From Purshia tridentata (taxonomy: Eukaryota; Streptophyta; Magnoliopsida; Rosales; Rosaceae): a stretch of DNA of 37,136 nt. Where the stretch lies: NCBI GenBank assembly GCA_003254885.1, contig QANT01000056.1:1-37136 (forward strand), written 5' to 3'. The position numbers and the translations under genes were made by a program. The first letter of the stretch is position 1. Every line of letters starts with the position of its first letter. A model generated the notes under the pieces. The model had not been told where the DNA came from and searched no databases. It saw only the letters and a program-made list of their open reading frames with translations. Of this stretch, positions 1 to 10,570 are shown piece after piece.

Positions 1-1413
1 TTCAAAATTATAGAGGTTCTCTTTTGTAGAAAAAAATTTTTAAAATTTCCAAATTGAGGGAAACTCATTGATTGGTAATTAAGAAAAATTATTTGGTATA
101 ACCAATTTACGTGTAATCAACCTATTTATTATAATATGAGTACACTTTATTAATATTATACTCTATATTATCCAACAATATTTGAATTGATTATGTCACG
201 TAATAGTATATGAAATGTAGATAATGAGCTAGAACTCTATTTCTAATTAAACTAAGACTTATCCTCCAAAAAAAAAAAAAAGAAATGGAAATTAAGACTG
301 GAGATGGTGGTAACCGTGGTATGCCTCACGGCAGTGTATTGTAATAGCATTTGGTAATGGTAGCCACAGTGTTTTGTGGACATTCAGCGTNCTCAGTTAC
401 CTTTCGGCTTTGTGGGACCATCTGTTGTTATACCCATTTGACTTCTTAAATTTTCCAAACTCAATGGTCGCCGAATATGTTATGATCATATGATATCAAA
501 ACTCTAATTTTAGGACGTTTTAAGTTTTTTGAAACTCAATTAGTGTTTTGTCCACACTCATCACTTACTAACCAGCAGTGTAGAATTGTGATCACAGTAA
601 TGGAAGAATGAAAAGAACTGCTCTAAGAATCAGCGATAACAAGAAAAGAAAGAAAGGTTGAACAACAAGCTTTGAGATTAATTGATTTTTTGAAACAATA
701 CATTAATGATCCTTAACAGAGAATGAGAAAGCACTCAGGCTTTATACAGTGAAGCCTAAACAACATTCTAACAAACTATCCATTTCAAAGGCTGAGATCT
801 CATTACTTTCTAACTGATTCCACATGTCACAATCTTGCAAGTCTTTCTTTCTACTAACTAATTCACTAACCACTGAGCTATTGACATCTGTTCAGTCAAC
901 AAATTGCACTTAAATCGTCCACATGTCTTTTCACGTGCATGCGAGAGATGTCCGAACAAGAATGTGCAAAACTAATCACTATAGCAATCCAAGGCTGCCT
1001 AGGATCATACCACTGTCATTAAGAAATTACTTGAGAACTCATTGTCATGTAGATAGATCCTAAAGAAATAAATCTTAATTTAAAAGATTAAAATATAAAC
1101 ATAAATAAAATTAGAATGCACTGTCCTACATTCCATAATTGGTATCACAAGGCTCAGCAATACAACAAAGCAACGCATAATTTAGAAAATTTTAGATCCT
1201 CTCACAAACGTCCTCTTCAAGGCGTTGACAAAAGAAGCAGTGAGATGCTAAACAACTAAACGCTGCTAATGCTTTGTCAAAAAGCTCTTGCCCAATATGA
1301 TAAAAGAGGGGCGAGCAAGTTGGCTTATCCGTACAGGTTTGGCGGATGAAAAACCTCCAAACTTCTGGCACATTAGATATCAGAGTATGTCCTCCAAGCT
1401 TGTATTTGCTAGG
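1..1413. other. Spacer downstream of DDB2
   Basis: No convincing coding region is visible. The stretch is AT-rich and has a single undetermined base at 391. Roughly 1150-1413 is probably the 3'UTR of the minus-strand DDB2 gene. About 579-1000 looks like a decayed LTR and is listed separately. The 101-residue plus-strand reading frame at 1346-1651 overlaps the last DDB2 exon antisense and is not a gene. Confidence 0.6.
579..1000 (-). mobile_element. Possible solo LTR, Copia-like, minus orientation
   Basis: Read on the minus strand, the stretch has the layout of a plant LTR. A TATA box (741-746, TATAAA on the minus strand) is followed by a transcribed-looking region that ends in ...TACA at 579. 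On the plus strand this end reads TGTAGAATTGTG. I could not find a clean target-site duplication and the other end is uncertain, near 900-1060. No retrotransposon coding sequence is present in the window. This is pattern recognition only. Confidence 0.3.
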
Positions 1414-4400
1414 TCAACGTTTGACCTTAACAGTATACTTAGTTGATTTAAGCACAGATTTTTTCTGGGACTTGAAACTTTTGCCCTTGGGGATGAACTT
1501 GTCATCATCAGAATCATCACTTTCACCCTTAAACTTTCGGCTCCGCTTCTTCCCATCCGTGGCACAAACAACAATCTTTCCTTCATCCTTCTGTTCCACA
1601 GCCTCGGACCTCTCCTTTGGCAGCCAAATGAAAAGCGACCTGAGCAAGTAACATGGTTAAGAGGATGTATCAATACCATGATTTAGGGAGTTTCAATTAC
1701 CAAAGTTGTTAAACTGAACAAACTGCAAGTGGAATTAACAGATGAGTGTAACAGTGCCCAAACCTTGAACTACCAGATGCCAAAACATCATCACGTGGGT
1801 GTAGCTTGTTCACTGGAGTGATTGTGTTGATGTTTGGATCCATGACCTCAGCAACTAGTTGCCCTGTGCTGATGTCTATGAAATCAATGGGATGCAGGGC
1901 AGCTCCATTATAGTTTTCACTTATATAACGACCAATAACTGCCAGAGACTCTGATGGGTCCTGAACCACAAAGCATATTTAGATTTTCATAGATTCAAAC
2001 GAACTTAGCAAACAAAAGAAAAATATGTCAAGCAAAAATATATCACCTTTGGATCCCATTCAGCTCGGAAAGGAGTCAGATGGCGATTGAAATCATGACT
2101 GTGTACAATCTCTCGGCTTGGAGAATCCATATTGCCAAAAATAGAATCCCATATACGAAGACGGTTATCCTGTGAAGTGCTAAGAATTTTGCTGCCAGAC
2201 ACTGGAGAAAAATATGCAGAGTTAACAACACGTCTGTGCGCAAGGTCATAAATGGAAGAACCAGCTTCAATTCGACGAATGTCCCATATACGAGCCTAAT
2301 GAGTAGAAACCATGTCATTTTTAGGGAGAATGACCAGAATAGATATATATAATCAAAACAATATACAATCACATTAGGACAACTGGAAAAACCAAACTAG
2401 TTTTTGCAAAGGGCAACTAAACACTTTGTAACTAAAATTTACCATCTGGGAGAAAACAGAAACAACAGACATGCATTTGGGATGTAGAGAATACCAGAAA
2501 ACCAAGCAATCAATAAATAATTCAAATAACTACTCCAATCAAAATGCTTACAAAGTGATCATTTCCACAACTCAAGAGAAGGTCTGGTTGAACAGGATTG
2601 CAGTGGAGTCCAACAACTTTGCTCCCTTTCTTATGGATCAAAATTGGCTTCCCAGTTATGTCATTCGAACGAGTATCAACCCTATATCATTATATAAATT
2701 ACTAAATAATATATATTGAATAATATATCCTGCATAAAAAAATAAGGTGCTTCTCATAATATGACAACTTCTAACAGTAAACAAAGTGCTCACTGAACCA
2801 CCTGACTACATAATTCATTAACTTCATGCACATTTTGTCTCTTTAATTCCTGATTATGTCTCGTCTTGGTTAAGAACTTAAGATAAACAAAAAAGTAGAT
2901 AATACTTACAAGTAGAGAAAACCAAAGTTATCAGCAACAAGCACAACACCTTTTTCTGCATTGATATCCATGCCATACAGCATCCTCCAGCTGTTTGGAC
3001 CCTATAAGCAGACCACCTATATCACTCATTTTCTATAACATTAAATTTAAAGACTCAATGCAAAAGTAAATTAGTCTTCCCCTTGCAATGAAGGTCCATC
3101 ATTTCTAAAACAACACCAGCTATACATCTATCACAGGCCCAAACAACTTAACTAATTTTGGAGGCAGAGAAAAAATTTTAAGTCACTCCTCTTTGATGTC
3201 TATTCATTAAGAGCAAAAAAGGGGTAGGAATACAATTACCTGCCATCCATCAGGGTTGAGGTTCATCAGAGATAATGAAATTCCAGTCTCCATATCAGTG
3301 CAGCTAATGGTTCCATCTGAGGATGCACCATATACTGTACCATCATTTGTAGGGTTAAACCTGAAGGAATTTAATACGCAAACTTTTATTAAGGAAACGA
3401 TATGCACAATATTTTCTATTAAGAAAGCAAAAAAAATTAATTAATTAGAGTGTTGTACATAAAAATAAAAAAAACTAAAAGAGAGAACTCACTTCATGTT
3501 GTTGAGTATACATGAGTGCACATTTCCATAAACAATCTTTTCATATACTTTGCCAAAGTCCCAGACTCCAAGTTGTCCTTTCTTTTACAGTTAACCAAGA
3601 GAGAGAGAGAGGGCCAAGTTAACCGTCAAACAATCAAACTCTTGAACAACACAATGCTAAACCAACCAAGTCTCAACAAAAACTATATGTGAGACTTACC
3701 TTATCTCCAGATAAAAGGATGTTGTTGTTTGTAGGATGGAATTCCAAGCAAGTTACCCGTCTACTGTGATATTTCATAACTGCACAACTTACTTGGTCTG
3801 GGATCACATACGCTGGCTTGATCTATCAGAAAGATGAAAATACAAAAATTTCATTACCAATGACAAAGAAGCAAGTCCAAAACAAGAAGATATAGTAGCA
3901 TCCCGTGAAAAAGTATTCGAAAAACAATGCCACAACTCCATGAGAATTCTTAAATACTTAAAGGTTTGATAAGTACAACAAAATGAAGAGCAAAGTACTC
4001 AAATTTGAGGTTAAAAACGCACTAATATCTCTTTAATAAAATTCATATTTTATGAGACACTGATGCCAAAAAACCAGGAAAATAAGTACAAAGCACTTCA
4101 AATTGCAACAAATAATAGGGCTTCATCATGGCTAATTCTTGGTAAAATCAATTTTTCATAACCAAGCACCAAAATAGAATGAATTCTCACTTACGGTTGT
4201 AAGAAGTTTGACTCACATTTAGCAAGAGGAATCTAAAAAGAAGGCAACAAGATTTGCCTTGTCAAGCACTCAACCAACTAGTAAAATCCTTGTCATTACA
4301 GTGCCGCTTAAGAGGCAATGTGGAATATAACGAAATTAACATACACAGTTTCCCGTGCCATATACGTATGCTGCAAGTATAAAACCAACAGAATTTCAGC

Positions 4401-5162
4401 TAACACAAAAGACAAGAAGATAGTTAAGGCTTACTGGAGGAATACGAGGTCTAATCTGGCGTTCGAACATATATTCCAGTGCGTTACGGGTATTTTTATG
4501 GGGTGCTGGGACGACCCCATACTCAGTAGCTACTCGATGTGGGCATGTGACTGTAGTGTGGCCTTTAATTCACAAAACCCACATAGGAAAACACACAATT
4601 AAGGCCATAAACAAAAGCCAAATTCAAAACTTAACTGTAAACGGAAACATAATCAGTATATAACACAATTACATATACTAAAACAGTAGAATAAGCAAGA
4701 CCAACCAACTCCGTAAAATACAAAACATACGAAAAAGGGTCCAACAGTTACCAGGCAATTTGCAAAGAAAGCACGGTTTCATTGGGCAATCAATGTAAGT
4801 AGCCCCTTTGAATCCCGCTTCATGTCCTGGCCTTTTGCAAACCTAAAAGCATGAAACACCATCAAAACCAAAAACGGAAACAAAAACCCAACAATGAAAG
4901 TTGGAACACTGAAATATAAAGCGTTAATAGGCTTTACTTTGCAAACTTTTTTGAGAGTAATTAAAATGGGTGCTTTCCCTTTCTTCTTGGCATCCAAAGA
5001 CTCCTCCTCCTCGACTTTCCCTCCGTTTTCACTCTCCAACACTCCCTTTTCCTCTTGTTCTTCTTCGTCTGCTTCGTCTTCCTCAGACGTGCTTTGCTCA
5101 GAGTCCGTGTCTGTGTCAGTGACCACCTTCGGAAATGCCATTCTTCTAGTTTGTGGGGGCAT
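1414..5162 (-). CDS. DDB2: DNA damage-binding protein 2 (UV-DDB2), WD40 protein
   Basis: DDB2 recognises UV photolesions in chromatin. It links them to the CUL4-DDB1 ubiquitin ligase for global-genome nucleotide excision repair in the nucleus. The gene has eleven exons, all with GT..AG borders and consistent phase: 5162-4938, 4842-4752, 4562-4435, 3822-3700, 3581-3493, 3360-3240, 3001-2910, 2681-2552, 2295-2047, 1960-1764 and 1639-1414. They give 556 residues, the usual plant length. The N-terminus is acidic and Ser/Glu-rich. Next come a CKVC...H cluster (C74, C77, H82) and a CX2CX4HX4C zinc knuckle (C99-C112) typical of plant DDB2. WD40 repeats follow, with the DDB1-binding WDxR box WDIR at residues 337-340. 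The C-terminal tail is basic. The start at 5162 (MPPQTRR) was chosen by family resemblance; MAFPK at 5141 is an alternative. Confidence 0.95.
3599..3611. repeat. Short GA microsatellite in a DDB2 intron
   Basis: Six to seven GA units lie in the intron just upstream (in gene sense) of the exon at 3581-3493. The run sits close to that exon's acceptor, so on the minus strand it forms a CT-rich tract that may serve as part of the polypyrimidine region. Confidence 0.8.
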
Positions 5163-5754
5163 TTCGGAAATCAGAAGAAAGAGAGCGAGGTCAATCAAAT
5201 GATACTGGTGTTCAAAGAAAGTGGAGGCAGGGGACTAGAGGAGGGAACACTAGAACAGAGACTATGACTGTGAGAGAGTAATTGGGGGCGACGCGAAGAG
5301 ACATAAACCGACCTTTAACTTCGAAGAACGGGAAAGAGTGGTATTTACCTAAATAGGATGCATAATAATTATATTGACTTCTTTAATTTCAGAATACTTT
5401 AGACGTTTGATATACGCAAACGGGAAGAAGAATGTCATTGGAATTTTGTTCAAAGGTAGGGGTATATTCGAACTTACGATTTAGAGCGTGGCGGGAGAAG
5501 ACGTGTCTCACTTTCCGCCGCTAGGATTATTCGCACGTGTGCCGTCATATAAAATTAAGAGATCGAGAATATCATTTGCTCTATTTGCCTATTATAAAAG
5601 AAAAAGGTTTTTCCTCAATTATTATTTGACCTTGAATCTAAATATTATAGATTCTATGTACTGGCCAAAAAAAAAGATACCAGAATTATTAGAAAACTTT
5701 CTGGAAAAAATCCTTTAAATAAATTTATATAGAGTATCTCTTTTGGGTCCATGT

Positions 5755-5900
5755 GTTTATTAAAAGATTATTATTATTTAATTATTTAATTAAATAATAA
5801 TTTTTTTAAGTGTTTATTAAAATATTTTATTCATTTATTTAATAAATAAAAATAAAAAATAATTATTTTAATTATTTTAATTTATCTCTTTTTTTTTAAT
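5755..5900. repeat. AT-rich low-complexity and palindromic tract
   Basis: The tract is almost entirely A and T, with nested palindromes such as the attatttaatta/taattaaataat pair near 5772-5802. It could be a decayed foldback element, or a nucleosome-poor or scaffold-attachment-like stretch. The sequence alone does not decide. Confidence 0.5.
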
Positions 5901-6248
5901 AAAAAGGGCATGCCCAATATATTATTTATCCCAATTTCATACCTAAATTTTTATTTTGTTTTATTTTGTATATCTATTCACTACCATATTATCATAATAT
6001 GATATATTATCCTTCATGAATGGAGTACATTGATGATTGATCTTGGGCATATAACATAGGCAAGACACATGACTAAAGTATATTAGTATTGTTTGATGAA
6101 GTCATGTTATATATTAAATTAGAATATAATAAAATTTAGGGTACCTAATTTGAATAATGGCTAAATGTAGACGTCAAATTTTTTTATAAAAAAAAAAACA
6201 GCTTTAATTTCTTAACCAATACATAGAATAGAAAATTACATATTTAGA

Positions 6249-6298
6249 GAGACCACATTTTAAGAGGCCAAAAAAAAAAAAAAGAGACCACATTTTAA
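6249..6298 (+). repeat. 15-bp direct repeat flanking a poly-A run
   Basis: The sequence gagaccacattttaa occurs at 6249-6263 and again at 6284-6298, separated by a poly-A run. It is consistent with a small tandem duplication in the region upstream of the prenyltransferase gene. Confidence 0.8.
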
Positions 6299-6530
6299 AT
6301 GCCCACCTATTTCTTTTGTTTTTTGTTCTTGCTTGGTAGTTGGCAGGTACAACACCATTTGATATAGGCCGTTTCGGGTCGATTTTAAATGTGCCAGGCT
6401 GTGTGGCGCCCGTACCGGCTCTATTTGCAGGAGTGTGTCCCCCTGCAAGTATTGGCGCCAAGCGGCCCAAGCATCAGCAGCAGAACAAGTTCACGCTTCA
6501 CAGTTTAAATCTGATCCCTAACTGAGAACA

Positions 6531-8195
6531 ATGCTATCCATTTGCTTCCCTATTCTAACTGAGAACGCTCTAACTCTTCTCAAATCCAGACCCTCACGCT
6601 CCCAAACCACCAGAACCCACTCACTCTCGCGCCTCTCCAACTCACTGTCTCTTCCCGAACCCGAAGTCCACAAGCCTCGCGCATCCGCACCCGATTTGGC
6701 TCTCAAGGAAGAGGACAGTGAGTATGTAAATGACCGATTTGCCCCTGTCAGTGACATTCCGCCTGACGGCGAGCCGTTGCCGGCGGGTCTCCGGCGAGAG
6801 TTGATGCCGAGGCACGTGGCAGTGATCATGGATGGTAACGTGAGGTGGGCGAGGCGGAGAGGGTTGCCATCCGGGTTGGGGCATGAGGCGGGTGCACAGT
6901 CGCTGAGAGAGCTCGCTGTGCTGTGCTGCAAATGGGGGATTAGGGTTCTCACCGTTTTTGCATTTTCTTACGATAATTGGATGCGACCCAAGGTCAGTTG
7001 TTTAAAAGCAAGAAAAGTACTTCCTAACTTTGAAAGAAGCAAGAAAATAACTCTCTTTTTTTCCTTTCTTTTTTCTGTGTTTGAAACTGCGTAATGATTT
7101 GGTTTGGTTATAGTGTAGATGGAGGTTGTTTTTTTGATGAGTTTGTTTGAGAGGATGATAAAGTCAGAAATCGACAACTTTGTGAGGTAGGGTAGCACAC
7201 TTGAGCCCCTCACCCTTCTAATTGCTTTCACCTGGTGAAACTATTTGCTATTTGTTTTAATTCATCATGTTTTTGCTCCTCTATGTTGAAACCGGATTTT
7301 TTTCTCTAAATGGGTAAGAGCAATCTGCATATGCTTTGTTGGGTTGTGGAATTGGAATTGGAATTTTTGTGCCATTTTTTTATCACCTATTTAACCACAG
7401 AAAGAGGATATGATCCCTCAAAAGCTTTGGAAGACATTTTCTTTGTTCGGTGCTGCATTTCCATGGTGGCCTCTGCCAAAAACTCTTCATTTGAACTGGT
7501 ACTGGTGACCCTATTTGTAAATTGTCTTGGTGTAGGTGCTAATAGTTGATGGTAACATTTTCTGAAAATTGGCCAGCAAGCAAAGAATGGTTTTAATATT
7601 AATGGGTGGCTGGAGTGGGATTTGAATATTGTAATTGCTTTCTCTGTCTATAATCACAGCTCTCTAATTGTTTATCTAGGTATATTCAATCTCAATGTAG
7701 CGGTACTCATACTGGAAAGACATCTGATTTAGTTTTTGTTTTGACAGGGAAGGTATTCGAATATCAGTCATTGGGGATTCATCAAAGCTCCCCGAGTCTT
7801 TACAGGAACTGATAAGTGATGCAGAGGAGAGAACAAAAGACAACTTTAGACTCCAACTTATTGTGGCAGTGAGCTACAGTGGAAAATATGATGTTGTGCA
7901 AGCATGCAAAAGTGTTTCTCAGAAAGTAAAAGATGGCCTTATTGAAGTCGAAAATATCAATGAAAGCCTCATTGAACAGGAACTGGAAACTAACTGCACT
8001 GAGTTTCCCTATCCTGATCTACTAATAAGAACCAGCGGTGAACTCAGAGTCAGCAACTTCTTGTTGTGGCAGTTGGCCTACACTGAACTTTTCTTTGTAC
8101 CAGCTCTTTGGCCTGATTTTGGGAAAGCTGAGTTTGTGGATGCCTTAGTTTCATTTCAGCAAAGACAGAGGCGTTATGGTCGACGAGATTCATAA
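6531..8195 (+). CDS. Cis-prenyltransferase (dehydrodolichyl/polyprenyl diphosphate synthase), probably plastidial
   Basis: The enzyme condenses isopentenyl diphosphate in cis onto an allylic diphosphate to make (poly)prenyl diphosphates. Three exons (6531-6992, 7119-7186, 7748-8195) give 325 residues. The second acceptor is the AG at 7117-7118; the earlier AG at 7112-7113 would bring a TAG stop into frame. Residues 1-60 are rich in Ser, Arg and Thr, like a plastid transit peptide. Conserved regions are HVAVIMDGN (95-103, catalytic Asp101), FAFSYDNW (143-150) and [10 protein letters not shown] (271-280), followed by the FLLWQ/ELFF region. The usual Arg or Gly after DGN is Val (V104). The closest remembered relatives are the plastidial CPTs related to Arabidopsis CPT7. 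Product chain length cannot be read from the sequence. Confidence 0.9.
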
Positions 8196-8206
8196 TCAAT
8201 CAAATG

Positions 8207-8451
8207 GTAAGACAAACGCTTAGTTACAACTTACAGTTTGCTGTAATTGGTATTCCTTTATTAGTCCATTTGTGTTTAATTCCTAGATCCAAAAAGTACC
8301 AGTTGCTTCACATTACAACAAATTAGTATGATTCTTGTTTGATTTTACCCATCAGTTTGTAAAGTGAATATCCAAAAACTCTTTATTCATAAAAGGCGTT
8401 GCTGATCTTTGCTCTAAAAAATGTGAAGTTCTTACCTGTTGCATTGTGCAG
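8207..8451 (+). other. Probable 3'UTR intron of the prenyltransferase gene
   Basis: A strong donor (ATG|GTAAGA) starts 11 bases after the stop codon. A good acceptor with an upstream pyrimidine tract (TTGTGCAG|GT) ends at 8451. Because the donor lies less than 50 bases past the stop, it need not trigger nonsense-mediated decay. The intron is inferred from splice signals only. Confidence 0.5.
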
Positions 8452-8530
8452 GTAGTCCTGATGAGTGCCTATTCGGAGAATCTGAAGGATGTTGTATTAT
8501 CCCGAGCATGGAAACATAACCAGTGTCTTT

Positions 8531-8578
8531 GATAAGGAGTAGTTCATGCATAGTGATAAGGAGTCGTTTATGCATAGT
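8531..8578 (+). repeat. 24-bp tandem duplication
   Basis: Two adjacent 24-base copies beginning gataaggagt (8531-8554 and 8555-8578) differ at only two positions. They lie in the presumed 3'UTR or downstream region of the prenyltransferase gene. Confidence 0.9.
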
Positions 8579-8626
8579 GTAGTGCAGATTCCTGAAAACA
8601 TTTCACATGGAATTGTGAGTTGGTGA

Positions 8627-8905
8627 GTACTTGGTAAATTTAAGGTTTAGACAGGCAAAAGGAATCAAATAGGCAGTCAACACCTAATTCTAATCTATTA
8701 TTGAATAATTCGACCAAAAAAAAGTCAATAATAGACGAATAATGTGGTAGATAGCATCCCAAATAAGGGGTTATTATAGATCAGAATTAGGTGTTGACCG
8801 TTCATTTGATTCCTTTTGCCTGTCTTTGATCTTATCCTGGGCAATTTCAGGCTCAGTACTGATTTCTGGGTAATGTCTAAACCTTAATTAATTTACCAAG
8901 TATTT
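8627..8905. repeat. Imperfect long inverted repeat (MITE-like) with an asymmetric arm
   Basis: The left arm (8627-8701) and right arm (about 8770-8905) are reverse complements over blocks starting TACTTGGTAAATT, then AAGGTTTA, then GACAGGCAAAAGGAATCAAA, then GTCAACACCTAATTCT. The right arm carries about 53 extra bases (8826-8878) between two of these blocks, so one arm has gained or lost a segment. No coding capacity is visible. The structure suggests a non-autonomous foldback or MITE element. Confidence 0.8.
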
Positions 8906-9212
8906 CCAAAGCGTATCGTTCTAGTTAAATAAAAGGGGGAGGGGTGTTTACACGTTTGAATTGTTGTTCGTTGAAATGGACTATGTGGGGCAGTTTAGTA
9001 TTGCTTTTGATAAAGCAGTTGTGAGAAATACTTGTCGTGGGATAAACTAACCCTCCATTGTTATTTTAAACCCCAAAACACAGCTAATTTTGACTCTACT
9101 TTTAAAAATAAGCAGCTTATACATTTTTTGCCAAACACCTTTGGGTTGAAATTTTTTAAAATAGGCTATTTATTTTAGTCACACCTCAAGTGCTAAATTA
9201 AGCATAGAAAAA

Positions 9213-9496
9213 AGGTTTATTTGTACATTTACCTCATGAAATATTAGTTTCATTTTATTTCATTTCTTTTAAGTTTATTGTCTCAATTTATTATCTTGTA
9301 AGTTTTTTCTGTCTCACATAATCCAAAACAATCAAGTTTGTCAATTCCACAATTTGAATTGTTGATGACGAATTTGATAGTTTAAAATTATGTGAGTCAC
9401 CTAAGAAACTCTTAGGGATAAATTGAGACAAAAAATTTTTAAAAAGTAAAACAAAATGAAACTATAATTTTAGAAAATAAATATGCAAATAAGCCT
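9213..9496. mobile_element. Foldback MITE, nearly full-length palindrome
   Basis: The left end (AGGTTTATTTGTACATTTA) is matched by the reverse complement of the right end (AGGCTTATTTGCATATTTA). Complementarity continues inward through GTTTCATTTT, GTCTCAATTTAT and CTCACATAAT, nearly to the centre around 9350. The element is about 284 bp, AT-rich and non-coding. A transcript through it would form a long hairpin. I could not settle a target-site duplication. Confidence 0.8.
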
Positions 9497-10570
9497 AAAA
9501 GAACATTATTTTAGAGATGGATCTATTTACTAGTGAAAGTGGGTCAACTAATAATGCTATAGCACCATTTTAGTTTTTATCTTATCATATCACATTGTCG
9601 ATTTGAATCACCTTTTTTGACCGCATTAAGTAATGACACAATTTTGGCAACATGTGTATAAATTATAATGTTGAGGCTAATAATTAGAATATGTCATTAG
9701 TTTTTGAGTGATATTGACTTCATTAAAGAAGATATTTTTGGAGAGAACAAGTTCTCATAAGTTTTAGCTGACAATTATATGGGATTTATGTGCAACTCAT
9801 TTCATAACATAAAGAAAAAAAGAAAAGGAATAAAGTTGAGTGCTATGACATTCATGTGAGTGTGACCCATTGTCGCCTAAATAATAGAACCCATCAATTA
9901 CTCCAAATGGGCCAACAAGGACAAGGTGACAAGGATGTATATCCTTATCCAAAACCCGGCAATGATAAACCATAATTTGACAAATCGTAGGAATTAACTT
10001 AACATAGTATAATCATAATTAAGATACATTAATATGATTAATCAATTACACGTCATGGACCTTCCCGGACAAAATCGTCTTTTGATTATATGGCCAGTTG
10101 GACCCCAAATTTACAAAACTTGGGGCTGCCGCTCTGCGCCTAATGGTTTTGGCTTCCTTTACCGGCTTTAGTGTAAGGTACTCAAGTCCCTAATCACACC
10201 ACGCCACGTCACATATTAAATTACCCTACATTTTCAGCTCTCAACAGAAAACCCGAGTAAAGCTTACGTGGCTCGAAATTATTGGTCACTGGAAATAGAA
10301 AGACAGAATCTTCAAAGCAGACTATCATAATTCATTATACCGGGTTAGGTGATAAGTATTTAAATGAATCCTTTTTGTTTGCCGTTTAAGCAGTTGGAAC
10401 GGACAGTGCAGTGGCGGCCTGAGCTCGTCTATGGTTTTGTATTGTTATTCTGGTGCTTAGGAAAAGCTGAGGGGATAAAAGGTGTGATTTTTTCTAGGGT
10501 TTTATTTAACTTTGTTGCTCTGACGTTCTGTTTGGTGGGTGAGAGTAATTTCCCGGGAAAATACCCGGCC

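Larger units (their letters stand above)
5163..6530. other. Divergent intergenic region between DDB2 and the cis-prenyltransferase
   Basis: This region holds both promoters, because DDB2 reads left and the prenyltransferase reads right. Near the DDB2 side, at 5489-5507, a GGCGGGA motif (E2F-like) sits beside GACGTGTC (ACGT-core, ABRE-like). About 5755-5900 is extremely AT-rich with short palindromes. A 15-bp sequence (gagaccacattttaa) is repeated at 6249-6263 and 6284-6298 around a poly-A tract. The short open frames at 5488-5718 and 6204-6525 look random. Confidence 0.6.
8196..10570. other. Intergenic region between prenyltransferase and RING gene
   Basis: No gene is seen here. The region includes the 3'UTR of the prenyltransferase, a 24-bp tandem duplication (8531-8578), two foldback elements (8627-8905 and 9213-9496) and the promoter and 5'UTR of the RING gene (about 10100-10570). 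Confidence 0.7.

Noticed and set aside
5488..5718. 76-codon frame between DDB2 and CPT
   Set aside because: No family resemblance, AT-rich low-complexity C-terminus, no splice or promoter context.
7310..7549. 79-codon plus-strand frame inside the prenyltransferase intron
   Set aside because: It lies wholly within intron 2 and matches no domain.
10364..10570. In-frame 69-residue N-terminal extension of the RING protein
   Set aside because: The family begins at the MxKSFKDSLKALEADI block, the extension is hydrophobic and unlike any relative, and the Met at 10571 has good context.
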